A DNA stretch of 64,000 nucleotides from Pyxicephalus adspersus (taxonomy: Eukaryota > Chordata > Amphibia > Anura > Pyxicephalidae). The notes under the pieces were generated by a model. That model searched no databases, was not told where the DNA came from, and saw only the letters and a list, made by a program, of their open reading frames with translations. The stretch covers positions 41,040,295-41,104,294 of the forward strand of contig NC_092859.1 of the NCBI RefSeq assembly GCF_032062135.1. Direction: 5' to 3'. How positions within the stretch are numbered: position 1 is the stretch's first letter; each line of letters starts with the position of its first letter. Made by a program: the position numbers and the translations under genes. Below, one piece after another: positions 26,109 through 64,000 of the stretch.

Positions 26109-28242
26109 ATTAATATTCACCTAACAATACAATCATTCTATAAAGTGATTGCTTCAATGAAGGGATCATACCTTTCCCAAATTATTCAATCAAGGTTCTT
26201 TAGGTCTATGAGCAACTATCATTAAACAGGGACTAATCTATCAATCTAAGTAGAAAATCATCAATTAATTTAAATCAAATCAAAACAATTTTTGCCTAAA
26301 TTGATCATTTGAAATAATCAAATACTGGCTTGGTCATTTATTGATACATGTATGTTTCATGTGTTCAGCAGACTGAAGTCTAACCATACACACATAAATG
26401 TGCTAGTAAAGCATCATTTGGGCTCTATGGTCTCATGGTGGTGCCAAATTTCACCAGCAGATGACACTAAAGGGTCCTATATTTTTTGGTTTTACCTCTT
26501 AGAAAAGCGACAATAGAGGGGGAATACATCCCCAAAATTCATATTGTTGTATCTATCCCTTTTCCAATAGTAGCATTAGATGTCATCATGTGTCACTGAC
26601 TCCCAGTGTGAAATTCTTGAATATTGTCATCATTTTTATCTTGCAATGGGCAATTAATATGGTGACGATGGTATATCCTGTTGTTCTAAGATTGGACCTA
26701 GGCAACTCACAGATCTGTACAATTGTTGCACAGCCAATCTTATTTCAAAGGGCACCACTACGAGTACTATGAGAAAATAAATGAAATCAGCTCACCTCAG
26801 CACATTGTGCAGCAAATTGTAGTTGGATTTTATTTTTATTTTTTTGTCCTCAGCACTATGCCCCCTAAAAGAATATCTTTAAAAAAAATCTTGAAAAAAA
26901 TGTAATGTATTGCAGCTTAACAGTCCTTAAATGTAATGGCTTCACTTGTTTTCTAATTTCAGCTATTTCTATTTTAAAGTCAGTATACAAAAATATTTTT
27001 GATACTAGAATCTGCTACATGTTACATTTTCTTGTTTTGAATTTAGATACAATTTAAACAGTGAAAAGCCCTAGCAAAGTGAAAAGTGCAGTGTTGGGGC
27101 CAATGCTGTATTCAGGACCGCCATCGGAAATTACTTGGCCCCATACTAGGTAAACTTCCTGGGCCCCTGTTCCCAATACCAAAATGATCCAGCATTGCAA
27201 AAGTCAAGCTTTATAGATCAGGGCCCAGAACAGAAGTTCCCCTGATACCCCCCTTCCACCATGGTTGCCCTGGTTGTATTAGGTGGCATTAAATTTGCAC
27301 ATTCTCCTGATATAAAACTACCCATATATGTCATGCCACCTAACTGAGCATTGCTAACATATCCATATACTAGGAATGGTGATGGATATACAGATATGAA
27401 AAGTAGATTAGTGATTCTGGCGAGAGGGGGAAGCTGTTGATGAAAGTGTGGAATGTGGGTCATGTAGGAAAGGACAAAAAGTTACATTTTTCCCAGGGAA
27501 AACTAAGGCAACTTTCAGTGGCTAATAAATGGTTGTATGTGTGTACAGCATCAGTTTACTTTTCTCTCAGTTAACAAATTAAACAAAGATTGACATTTTT
27601 TTCTTTCCCATCCTTGCTTCTGCTGCTAATGAACTGCAGAGCTTTTGATAAACAAAATGTTGGTTTTCCAGGCAGAGTTTAACATATGGCACACAGGAAA
27701 TGGTCAACTTTCTACATCTGCAGAGCAAACTCAACGTTCACAAAGCTTGTAATATTTCCCTTAACTTCTTTCCCATGTCAGCCGTCTCATCCATCTGAAC
27801 CAATTACTCCAGCACTTAACTCCTTCCAGCCACTGTCTATACTATAGTACTGGAGATAAACGCATGAGAGAGGTCCAGGTATTGTTCAGTAATTTATTTC
27901 TCTCCTAGGGTCACTGTACAGAGTGGGGCCCATGTGGTCAGTGTTATCACACAATTCCTGTAAAATAAACATCTTTTCACATTCTGATTTTCTCGGAGGG
28001 ATGCTTTTTTTTAGTCCGGTACTTTTTTTGTCTTTCAGACTTCTAACTGAGTTGTAGATTTTTCCCACGCTGTGCGTCCATAGGTGAATTTAGTGGGGTG
28101 TTTATATGGCTTGTTATGGTCCAGCTGTTATTTGCTGAATGCTTGGTAATAAATATAGTGAGGGCAATCCTTAATGTGAGCCTCTGGAGACACACACATA
28201 GACAGCAGAGGATGCATCATAACAAGCTTGGTCACACTTGAT

Positions 28243-28380
28243 GTTATTATTATTATTAATATTATTATTGTTATTAATATTAATAATAAACAGTATTTAT
28301 ATAGTCCATATTATACATATTATACTGCGCTGTACATGAAATAGGGGCTGCAAATGACAGAAAGATACAAATAGTGACAC
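28243..28380 (-). mobile_element. SINE 3' tail copy, minus orientation
   Basis: (ATT)n/(AAT)n is followed by 'aaacagtatttatatagtcc', 'tactgcgctgtacatgaaat', 'aggggctgcaaatgacagaa' and 'agatacaaatagtgacacc'. It is colinear with the copies at 9126 and 60516. Confidence 0.7.
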
Positions 28381-28682
28381 CTTCAAACATGTTTGCTGGT
28401 AGAGCCTTGGGAAAAATAGTAATTCCTGGTATGGGACATATTTGGACTTTCATCCACTCCCTCACCCCAATATCCAACATTGCAGTGGTTGGTGTCATTT
28501 GCTTTCTCTTCCTACCACCATGCTTCTTTGCAGTTCATGAACTCTCACACTAGATGATTGTCACCTGGGACAAACGGTTGGGTCAGTCTTGGGGGAAAAA
28601 ATCTAGCATTTCTACAATGGTCCCCCTGACATTGTTCATCAATCTGCCCCAATCAGATTAATGTATGTTGATTAATGTATGC

Positions 28683-29430
28683 AGCACAGTGGCTCAGAGG
28701 TTAGCACTCTGGCCTTCGTAGCGCTGGGTCCAAGGACACTATCTGCATGGAGTTTGCAGATTCTCCCTGTGTTTGTATGGGTTTCCTCTGGGTTCTCCGG
28801 TTTCCTCCCACATCCCAAAAACATGCACTTTGGTTAATTGGCCTTAGAGTGCATTAATGACATATGACTATGGTAGGGACATCAGATTGTGGGCCCTTAG
28901 ATCAGGGGTTGGCAAAGTTTTATGGCTACTAGGCCATTTATGGGGTGGGCGGGAGCACACTAGGCAAGACCCGCCCTAATGGCCCCGCCCACCACCAAAG
29001 AACGCCCCCTGAAGTGAAATCCCTCTCCTCCATATGCATTGCGGAGGAGAGGGATTTACCTTCAGAGAGCTTTCCCTATTTACAGCGGTGGCGGAAGTAT
29101 TAACACCAGCCGCGGTAAACAGGGGAGCAACTGCAAGGGGGCGGCCCTGGAGCTCCAGAGGCTCCGGTAATTCCTAACGCTCCCTGGCTGATCCGCCAGC
29201 AACTCGCGGCTCCGGAGACGCGGGTTGCCAGGCGGCATTAGGCCGCATCGGCCAGGGGGCGTTAGGCCGGAACGAAATACCGGGTAGGCCGTATCTGGCC
29301 TAAAGGCCGGAGTTTGCCAACCCCTGCCTTAGAGGGACAGCTAATGATATGACTATGGCTTTTGTACAGTTATGTGTAATATTTCGGTGCTATATAAACA
29401 TTGTTTAATTTTAATAATAATGTTTTAGCA
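28683..29430 (+). mobile_element. tRNA-derived SINE, interrupted by a hAT MITE
   Basis: The head has an A-box-like TGGCTCAGAGG with GTTAGCACTCTGGCC. Then follow the body ('aaggacactatctgcatgga', 'ttctccggtttcctcccaca', 'tcccaaaaacatgcac', 'tggttaattggcctta') and, after the insertion at 28903-29326, the remainder ('agagggacagctaatgatat' and the tail 'gtaatatttcggtgctatat' ending in TAATAATAAT). The B box is deleted, so this copy is probably silent. It is the best-preserved full-length copy in the window. Confidence 0.7.
28903..29326. mobile_element. GC-rich hAT-type MITE nested in the SINE
   Basis: Inverted termini CAGGGGTTGGCAAA and TTTGCCAACCCCTG are perfect over 14 bases. The flanks CCTTAGAT (28895-28902) and CCTTAGAG (29327-29334) match at 7 of 8, the hAT-type duplication. 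The 424-bp element is strikingly GC-rich for this locus (gcggtggcggaag, ccgcatcggcc, gggggcgttaggcc). A truncated relative lies at 41473-41718. Confidence 0.88.
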
Positions 29431-30301
29431 GGAACGACTATGGTACTGTCCTATAGACGGGAGCACAGCAATAATGCTGCTCCTATATCCTCCAACTTCC
29501 CCTTATCATAAAACAGAAAGGTGCTGTGTGTACAGTTCTCATTCATTCTCCTGTCACTGGAAATGATCATGAAAAAACACTTCTAGCATAAGAAATCTGT
29601 ACAGGGCTTTACAACCTATAGTACCTTAAACTTAAAATGCTGGCAACAGGTCTAATTTTGGTACTTGCATCCAAATATGATTTAATGGGTGTGATTTACT
29701 AAAGGAATTTATGTTGGTAACTTTCCAAGATGAATGAACAACCTGCAAGGAATAATTAACTTAACAAATGTGATGATAGTCCAAAGAAATGTCCAATCAC
29801 GTGCAAGCAAAATTTAAAAAAAACGGTTCCTTTGCAAATCAACCCCAAGGAACCACATTATGTATTTTTTATCCCTTGAACTTTGAGGATAACTATTACT
29901 TTTGGTAGTGTTCTGTAATTATGAAAATTTAAACTGTTCTTCATAGCAGCCAATCAGATCTTTCTGTCTATTGCCAATCCTGTTGAATATGAGATTGAGA
30001 ATATACCTGATTATTATGGACAAAATCTCCTTTTCTCACTGTTTTATAGCACCCCTGTTCATTTGCGACAATGCGATTGGAAATGTTGTTGACTTTTCTC
30101 ATATGTAAAAGCGACCATATGAATGACTTTGTTCTGTACAGAATGACAGAAGGGAATTTAACTATAATTAGTCGTAGCAGGAAACAGAAACCTGTGCTGC
30201 ACACTACATAAACTAGGTTATTGGATTATAACATAAAAGAGCCAGGAATCTTTTCAAGTACTAATTATCTCAACTTCAACCAGTAACTTCTGCTTTGCCA
30301 T

Positions 30302-30527
30302 CTACTGGCTGCATTCCAGAAGACTGTCTTTGCATTTGAATTCATTAGTGAATGTTCCTGCCATCAGGTCTCCTACCAGTCTGTTCAGTTCAGCCTTTAT
30401 AATTGCTCTAAAAACACACTCCTGTTGCTTTTCATTTTGTAGATGAGACAGTGCCAGATTCCGGGGAAGTTGTACAGCTGATGATCTCTTCTTGGAGTTT
30501 GAAATTTGAAGCCGAAGTTCAGGCAAA
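30302..30527 (-). CDS. Exon-like open segment, possible terminal coding exon of an unidentified minus-strand gene
   Basis: On the minus strand a pyrimidine-rich tract (tttttcttttatgtatttattag) ends in an AG acceptor before base 30527. An open 75-codon stretch then runs to a TAG at 30304-30302. The peptide starts LPELRLQISNSKKRSS and continues with QLPRNLALSHLQNEKQQE and IIKAELNRLVGDLMA. It is balanced, charged and helix-like, and reads more like protein than the neighbouring chance frames. I do not recognise a family, found no partner exon, and saw no polyadenylation signal that settles it. It could be a chance open frame or a dead exon. Confidence 0.25.
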
Positions 30528-30999
30528 CTAATAAATACATAAAAGAAAAACATATGTTTTACTTGCCAACAGATTTGTATTTCTGTCCATCCAGCCCAGC
30601 TATATTTTTGTCCATGGGCCCAGCTCATTCTGTTCACTCCTCCTATTAACTTGCTAGACTTTCCTTGGACCTAATTTTAACAATATCAATAAATTGTAAA
30701 TATTTATATATATCAAATGTAACTGTATCCAATTCAGTATAACTAACAAATATTTCAAAACACCTCTTGGTAGAAGTATAGGTATAAACTTATGTAGTAC
30801 TAAAACATTTCAGGATTTCAAGTTATTGTGTATTTCTAAGCTGTTCTCAAACAGCACATTCGTATGTAAGGCTAACCAACCCGATCAATTTTTCCAGTCA
30901 GTTATCAGAAATCTCAAGACATGGCAAGCATGTGTACCATGGTGTGAGGATGATGTGAACCACAGGACAGATGTGTACATTTAATCAATATTTACAATG

Positions 31000-31483
31000 T
31001 AGGTAGTCCCTGAGTTACATAGGAGATAGGGACTGTAGGTATGTTCTTAGGTTAAATTTGTATGTAAGTCGGAACAGGCACATTTAAATAAATGCAATTA
31101 GGATAGATGTTTGTCTCAACATAATATTAGGCAGCGTTGTGTCAGTTACTATATATTATCCTCATTGTGAGTTAATCACAAACAAAGCAAAAAAGGCCCG
31201 TTAGGTTAACTTCTGCATCAAGCAGTGCTTTCATATGCAAAAAAAAACAACTGCAGATTTTGTCTCATGGTCATTAAAGAGTTACAAGAGGTTGCAGAAC
31301 AGCTCAGCCCTTAAGGTCACCCACAACCTCAGTTGTGTTTACCAAAAGATTTCTTCTGGAAGTCATGCAAACCGCTCCCTCCCACTTTAAGCCTCCGTTC
31401 TGCACACAAGCGAGCAGGGAAGCCCCGTTCGTATCCAGGAGTCTTCCATATGTCAGATGTCCTTAACTCAGGGACTACCTGTA
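31000..31483. mobile_element. Tc1/mariner-type MITE
   Basis: The ends TAGGTAGTCCCTGAGTTA and its complement TAACTCAGGGACTACCTGTA are inverted and bounded by TA, the mariner-type target. The left end continues 'gggactgtaggtatgttctt' and 'aatttgtatgtaagtcgg'. About 480 bp long, no transposase. Confidence 0.7.
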
Positions 31484-32087
31484 TATACATGAGATCTGGC
31501 CATGTCCAATCGAGAAACCAAACAATGTCCTAAATTAGGAATTACAATTGGTAAGATTTAGATCTGATTATTTTACTGGATGTGATCAGATAAAAGTGTC
31601 CTCTGTATACTAGGTCTCTCTGTCTCTCCAGCAATAGCCAAGTAACTTAATGGGAGGTTTTCGATCCCCCCAATTCCTGAATGTTATCAGTATAGCCTGC
31701 TATTGTAAAAACCATTATGAGAGATAGGTGATGGACCAGACAAGTCAGAGTGAAGAAGGTCAAAGGGGTAGTCTGTTTCTTGGAAATTCAATATTGTTAT
31801 TATAACAAAACAGAAACTAGGTGATGCCAAGTCTCAGTTTCCTTACGGAGGCTATGGTATCCTGGTCCTCTATATGCCCAGTCTCATAACGTCTTTGAGT
31901 TCTGTAAAATGTTTGCTTATATATTATTATATATTATAGATACCAATTCTTCAGCACTTTAGTTCTTGTAACTATTCAAGTAATGTAACTATTCATGTAA
32001 TACCTGTGTTCCTAAAGAATATATCATTCTACTGTAACTACCATAGTAATACCACCTGACCTTTGCATTTCAGATAAGAGAGCGAAA

Positions 32088-32195
32088 TAACATGTCCTCC
32101 TGTGTCATTGTATCTGTCTCTCTCTTGCCACCCCTATTTAAAGTACAGCGCTGCATAATATGTTGGCTCTTTATAAATAAAGTTTATTAATAGCA
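32088..32195 (+). mobile_element. SINE 3' tail copy, plus orientation
   Basis: Reads 'aacatgtcctcctgtgtcat', 'tgtatctgtctctctcttgc', 'cccctatttaaagtacagcg', 'ctgcataatatgttggctct' and 'aaataaagtttattaatag'. It is the complement of the minus-oriented copies. Confidence 0.65.
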
Positions 32196-33460
32196 ATATT
32201 AATGTACACAAGTCCTTACAGTCCTTTGCTATGGGAAGTGATTGTATGTAAGATGTGTATTTTAGGCACCCAGTAAAATCCAACATCAAATGTTACGTTC
32301 TTTAGCAACACATATTTCTTGTATATTTGTGTTTAACTTATGTGACACTCCAGGGATTAAGCTCCTTCTGGTTTCATATTTCAAGTCTCTGCTTTTTGTC
32401 ATCAACTGCTTACTGCCCCTGGAGATTTTAGGTCCATGCGAACATGTACTTATGTTTGCTTAAAACTTGAAAAAAGGGGGGTTGTGATAGAAAAAAAAAT
32501 TCCATGATAGTAATCAGTTCTATGAATAAATCCTGTGTCATGAGAGTCTGGAGACTTTGAGGATGGGATGTTGCAATTACAGGAAGGTCCAGCCAAAAAA
32601 AAAGTTGTTTGGATTTAAGTAGAAGGCTCAGGACCATATGGTCCTGTAGTGGGAGGCAGCGAACTGCTTGAAAAGATATGACAAATACGTGGTAAATAAG
32701 TCACACTGATATGGGGAGTTATAGACTAAATAATGATGCCAGTTTGAGTTTTTTGCTATCAGGCCTGTTTTTGCTGGGATAATATGTGAACACATAAAAC
32801 ATCCCACTGAGATCATTTCCTGAAATTCTGTAAATATGATGTTTATCATCACTTACTGGAGTAGAGCAGCAATTTTCACAGAAAAATTGACCTCTTATTG
32901 AGCTTTGTATTTATAGTTTATATGTTTCTGATGAGTTTTTTTTTTAGATGACCAGCCCTACGTGGGTGCACATTTTCAGATTTTAACATTTTAAAAACTT
33001 CTGATCGGACTGGTGGCCTAGATGGTACTGTATATGCAACTGTATAGCAATAAAATATTCTACCGTTCTTTTTCACTTTCTGACGTTATACAAACAATGA
33101 ACTCATTGGTAATTGTAAGCTTCTGCACCATATACTTGCCGATCATGGCACACCCTTACCCATGTCCAGGACCTGTCATATCTGAATCCTCGGAAGGTGC
33201 CATGTTTGCTGCTGGCCTCACAGTGGACTTCTTGGAAGACAGCAATCCACTGTGGCTTTTGGATGGCAACTGAGGATGTAACTCTCAGCTGGGTAGCTTG
33301 GTTTGTGTGAGCCACCTAATGCACAATATGGCACATGCACCATCTAGTGTAAGGCTTAAACCAAAATTCTCCAGGAGCTAGGACACTGAATGTCTTTTTT
33401 GTTAATTAGTACTAACTCCTGGTGACTTTTTGTTTCTTTTGAGTTTAGCTCCACTTTAAG

Positions 33461-33679
33461 GCCCTGATTTATGAAAGCTCCCCAAGGCTGGAGAGAATAC
33501 ACTTTCAGAAGTGAACTGGGTGATCCAGAAAACATGGAATGGATTTTTAAAAATCATTTTCAATTTGCTAGCAAATGTTTTGAATCCTGGACCAGATCCA
33601 TTCCAGGTTTTTCCGCATCACCCAGTTCACTTCTGAATTTGATTCTCTCCAGCCTTGGAGAGCTTTCATAAATCAGGGT
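33461..33679. mobile_element. Foldback MITE, family copy C
   Basis: Left arm 'gccctgatttatgaaagctc' + cccaaggctggagagaat pairs with right arm gattctctccagccttgg + 'agagctttcataaatcaggg'. The middle carries 'ccagaaaacatggaatgg' and 'gaccagatccattccagg'. It is preceded by 'tttagctccactttaag', another common frog repeat end. Confidence 0.85.
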
Positions 33680-35829
33680 CTATGTATCAATATTCACCCA
33701 CCCTCCATCTTTCCCCCTATCAAAGTCCCTTTATCCCTTTAAAATCTTATGTCACTTACCTAAAGAGATTCATAAAAAACAGTGTCTGTGCGAACCCCCA
33801 ACTCACTAATCCACACCTCTACAGTGATCTTCCACTGCACTGTCACATAATGTTGTGAGTGACATCACTAGGTCCCGATACCAGCCAGTACTTGGCATTC
33901 TGATGATGGCTGCAGTTGAGGAAGGAGTCATAAAGTTTGGGTGAATAGGAGTGGGGAAGGTTGATCAAAGTGTATGTATAGGCAACGTTTCTTTTTTGTT
34001 TTGCATAGAGAGAAACCTGAAATTTTCCAATAAAAGGGTGTAAATCTACCCATTGGAATCCAGGCACAAATGTAAAAAAATTTTTTAACCCTTTGCTTAC
34101 TATTTTGGCTAGGACAAAGCTGGTTGTATTTTCTGGTTGTAGCTTTTCTATTCCTTGAAACCACATGGTATGTAGGGATGAGTAAACATGAGTTTTAATC
34201 TCGCAATTTTGTTAAAAATCAGTATTTCAGTAAATTGTTTCAATTGAATTTCAATAATAGAGGTGAACTTAATGCTTTTGTAAGCTTTAAAGGGTAATGT
34301 GATTTAAATGACTCCTGTGGGTTAAGGAAGATGTTTATCATTTATTTGTACAAAGTTTTTATGTATTTGTTATGATTTGAAAAAACAGTATACAAAAAGC
34401 TCACTAAAGTTCTCAAATCCCCAAATAAAGAGACACTAAGGGGTTTATTTATAAAATATTTACCCAAGATTCAAACATTTTTTTTATATTGAGATATGTG
34501 GAGAAGGAATAACATTATATATTATATATATTTATATACTTTAATGACTGCTATATTTTTAATATAATTGGCCACTAGGCAACAGAATGGGCCTTAGTTT
34601 TATTATGCATTGAAGAGAGGATTCAAATGCATCTGAACAAGAAAATGGCCAAATGCGCAGGTGGAGAATTTATAAATAGAACCCTAAAGGAAAGAATACT
34701 ACATTTCTGAAAGATTCACTGCAGGTCAATTTAGACCCTCTTAACTTGAAAAAATAGAGGCTTTGTACACAATTACTCCTTTTTTTTTTTTAATTAGACT
34801 TAAGGCTCTTTTAATAGTCCTTCAGCTTTAAATTTAATTAAACATATTACAATTTTAATCATCTATCCCAAAAAAAAACCTTCCTTAGATAATTACTTTT
34901 CATTATTAGTTATTGCTTGTAGCCAGAGCATTCATGAGACAGTCGTTTTTTCCCCACTCCTCCATATTCTCTGTCTTCCTCCGCAGGCTTATAATTGTGT
35001 CTATTCCCTCAAAGGCCACGTCAGCTTAATCATGCAAAAGAGGAGAACATACCAACAGACAAAGCCATCTACATCTAACAATGATAATTATGGTTTTAAT
35101 CTTATTTAGTTTTTATAGTGTAATGAATTATCACTGCCCAAAGCAAGCAATCAATTTATGTAGCAATAATGGAAATCACAGCCTCAGTACAACATTCTTT
35201 CACATTTCAAATTGAAAGGAAGGAAACCAGGTCAGTCAGTTTTGTAAATTTTTTTGCAAGCTATATTTCATCCTCAGTAATGGCTGTAATAATGGACTAG
35301 GAACCCCAGCATAGAATCCTAACACTTTCTTTAGCAAAATTTCTTTTTCTACTACATACTTTTCTGGGATCTACTGTTTGTAGCTATTGCAAAGCATTAT
35401 AAATATAAATTATATAATATAATTACAGCTAGTGAGATAGAAAAAGGGCAAAGTCAATCTAGTTTAACTTAAAATAAATGAAAAATACTTGCATGCCCCA
35501 GATAGAAACCCTGATGACCAGTTGGTCTAGAGGAAGGCAAAAACACTTATAAAGCATGGTATAATTTTCTCCAATGGGGAAAAAAACATCCAGATTCCAT
35601 AAGGCAATCAGTTATTCCCTGGATCGACAATGTCTTGTGTAATTACTTTTTAACTTTAATACTCAGTTTATTAATATTTTATTTTTTTTTATTTTATTTT
35701 TTTTCTTTAGTTCAAAAAAAGTCTCTTATACTCACTAAAACTTACCTAAAGTAGACCAATAGTCAGGTGTGTGGGTGAGCTTTTGCAATTATTAGTAATT
35801 GTATACAGCATAACTTTTTCTGCCTGCAG

Positions 35830-36115
35830 CTATCATAGGTCTGGGATTAGACTGTGACCCTCTTTAGCTATTGGGCAGCCATTGATGTAACTGATGTGTT
35901 TATGAACTACATTGTCTACAGCGGCAAGATCTTTTCCAGGAAAAAGCCAGACTCTACACCAGATGGCACAAGTGTGGTACAATGTAAGCACTGTAAAAAA
36001 CAGAAGCAAGGGGAAAAGTTTTTTTGGGGCAAAAGGAACTTTGGACATCTCTTTTGCCAAAACTTGACCTCCTAGTGCCTTTTTGTTATTTGGGTTTACT
36101 TCCACTTTAAGATAC
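35830..36115. repeat. Unclassified interspersed repeat ending in TTTACTTCCACTTTAAG
   Basis: The right end 'tgggtttacttccactttaa' resembles other ends in the window (33440-33460, complement near 62052). A long open frame on the minus strand (94 codons) crosses it but matches nothing I know. Assignment as a repeat is by resemblance only. Confidence 0.35.
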
Positions 36116-37837
36116 ATTCCTTAGGAGCATTTAGAAATGTTAAATAAATGTCAGAAGCATTTGGTATTCAAAAGAGGGAAATAACAGTATTTTAAGCTCA
36201 GAGGGCTGTTAATTGTTTGCTTTAGTATGAAGCCCATCTAAATAGGAAGAAGGCTGTGAATATCGGCCAGTGCAGGTGAGGACAAACCCATGTCTCAATA
36301 TCTAATGCTCTTAATAAAGCTAACTTTCCCCTTCAAAAGATAACAGGTCAATAGTTTGTTTAAAAAGATAATTTTGTTTTTAAATAGTCTTTAGTTGTTT
36401 TACTCTACTGCAAATTATTTTTTTTTGTTTTTTTTACTGCCATAAAATGTTGGCCCTTCAGTTACCAAGAACACAATTTTCATTTCTTTCTGTAACAGCT
36501 TATTTACTGCAATATTCTTTCCTCTCTGTATTCACTCATGCTGCTCAAATATCTGTGAAACGAACCAATGTGATTATTACGTACCAAAAAAAGTTTATAG
36601 TGTAAATAGTGGAAAGTACTGTAAGGTAAAGACATTAAAACAGGCCTTTGTGTTACATAAAACATTCACAACAGGAATGTGCCCTGCACAAGGTCTAAGA
36701 TGAAGAAATAAGTGCTGATCTAAAGAGATCTACAGTAAAAAAAAGGATGCTCCAAAAACAAAACCTTATAAGTCCAGGGACAAAAAAGGGACCGAGCGAT
36801 GAGAGAGGGGGCTGTAACATGTCATGGTATGTGTACTACAAAAAGGCTTAACTCACAAGATGCAGCAAATATTTTACTACTGTTTTGTATATAGTATCAG
36901 TAGATAGCAGTAACTAAATAGACATAACAAAGAGTCAAATAACAAAATCAATAGACAGAGGAAATTAAAAATGCAGCATATTGTTTTATGATGGGATCTA
37001 AAAACAAACAGTTTTTCCTGTATTTACTGGACACTCAAGGGCTGGTGCATAAGACAACTTTATGCAAATAATAACAATTTAATACTATATTGGTTTATAT
37101 TTAAAAGTTATGCCGAAAACCTAACTATGACTTCAACTTTGAATAAAAGAAAACTATTCGTTTTGGATAGAGTGGGAAAAGGAAAGATCCTCAACTCTAT
37201 TTAACCACTGTCACAAGGAGTAAAAAAAAATGACAGGAGAGTCCCTTTGTTTCTACTCTGTGAATTTGGGAGAATTTCTTAGACCCTCATTGGAAACACA
37301 CTGTAGCCTGACTTTATTTAACAAGTTGGGCTGCATTGGACAATGTCAAATTTAATTATAACCAGGTCCCTTGGAAAACATATTTCCTCTAAATAGGTGT
37401 GCTTGTTAAATACAGATACCCATAGTGTAATATACCTGCAGCTGTTACTTTTTTTAAAATAAGGATCCTTATCCTTATTCTGTGTGTGAAATGGGCCTAA
37501 TGTCTCCTTACTCTCTTTAAATAATATTTGCTAAGTTAGATTTTTTGATGTAAATAGCATTCTAATTACAAATGTGCAGCATAAGTCCATCTGCTCTTAC
37601 AGATTTTTTTAGTCCCTTTGCAAAGCCCAACCATTCTGAAGTTCCCCTATTGCAGCTTCGTGGGATGAGGTGGCAACAATGCTGAACAGCTTCTGAACTC
37701 AGAGTAGAGTTGCCACTCTCATGCAGGATGTGTCTGCTTACACTACAGTGGGGTGAATAAATGTTGGGGATGGAGCTTTTGGATGCAAAATTCTAAGAAC
37801 TACATCATTAATAACAGACATTCTTTTGTTTCCACAG

Positions 37838-37869
37838 GGTATTCAAGTTGAAGTAAAGAGGTCTAGAAG

Positions 37870-37891
<22 letters not shown>
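37838..37891 (+). CDS. pdgfrb: pdgfrb exon 2: 5' UTR end and start codon
   Basis: Acceptor tttccacag|GG, donor ACAG|GTAATT. The first 32 bases are untranslated. The ATG at 37870 has A at -3 and an in-frame TAG just upstream. It encodes MNLYIIT plus the first base of Gly8; coding part 37870-37891. A tiny first coding exon holding the beginning of the signal peptide is the usual PDGFRB arrangement. Confidence 0.88.

Positions 37892-64000
<26,109 letters not shown>

Larger units (their letters stand above)
12987..37837. other. pdgfrb: Large noncoding stretch upstream of the pdgfrb start-codon exon (putative intron 1)
   Basis: No recognised coding exon was found on the + strand. It contains SINE tails, nested hAT MITEs, a 48-bp tandem repeat, a purine tract, a mariner-like MITE, a foldback MITE and an exon-like minus-strand segment at 30302-30527, all listed separately. 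The intervals about 14600-21700, 21990-23300, 23510-26000, 26110-28240, 29435-30300, 32200-33460 and 36120-37837 show only AT-rich unique-looking sequence and short simple repeats (for example three copies of tcaatattc at 25443-25471). Whether this is intron or intergenic DNA depends on where exon 1 lies. Confidence 0.5.

Overview
The window is animal nuclear DNA, most likely from a frog (Anura, probably a ranoid). It is AT-rich and CpG-poor, has split genes with GT-AG introns, and is packed with small DNA transposons and SINE copies. One SINE family, with a tail resembling TGTACAGCGCTGCGTAATAT and an ATT/AAT microsatellite, is of a kind I associate with frog genomes. The species call is inference; the vertebrate call is secure.

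The only clearly recognised protein-coding gene is pdgfrb (platelet-derived growth factor receptor beta) on the + strand. Eighteen coding exons, from the start codon at 37870 to the window edge at 64000, join in frame into 872 codons. They encode a signal peptide, five Ig-like domains, one transmembrane helix, the juxtamembrane segment, the first kinase lobe, the kinase insert, and the second lobe as far as the post-APE region. The rest of the C-lobe and the C-tail lie beyond the right edge. Kinase-insert motifs (YSN, GGYMDM, YVPM) and the HTFLQ and [12 protein letters not shown] stretches identify PDGFRB rather than PDGFRA, KIT or CSF1R.

Positions 1 to 37837 contain no recognisable conserved gene. 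I found no homeodomain, so the divergent CDX1 neighbour of mammals is not visible. A CpG-enriched island at about 12370-12986, ending in a good splice donor, is my best guess for the pdgfrb promoter and noncoding exon 1, which would give a first intron of about 25 kb. Two minus-strand items deserve attention. One is a processed retrocopy at 9925-10532, with a poly(A) tract, an ATTAAA signal and near-perfect target-site duplications, carrying an open 116-codon frame. The other is an exon-like 75-codon open stretch at 30302-30527 with a good acceptor.

The rest is mobile-element landscape. It includes a foldback (hairpin) MITE family with seven copies, four of them in pdgfrb introns 12 and 14; hAT-type MITEs, two of them nested inside older repeats with 8-bp target duplications; two TA-flanked Tc1/mariner-like MITEs; an L1 3' remnant and a 3.2-kb terminal-inverted-repeat element in intron 10; and several satellites. 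I found no convincing wholly new biological system. The most biologically pointed observation is that the RasGAP-docking motif of the receptor kinase insert is altered.
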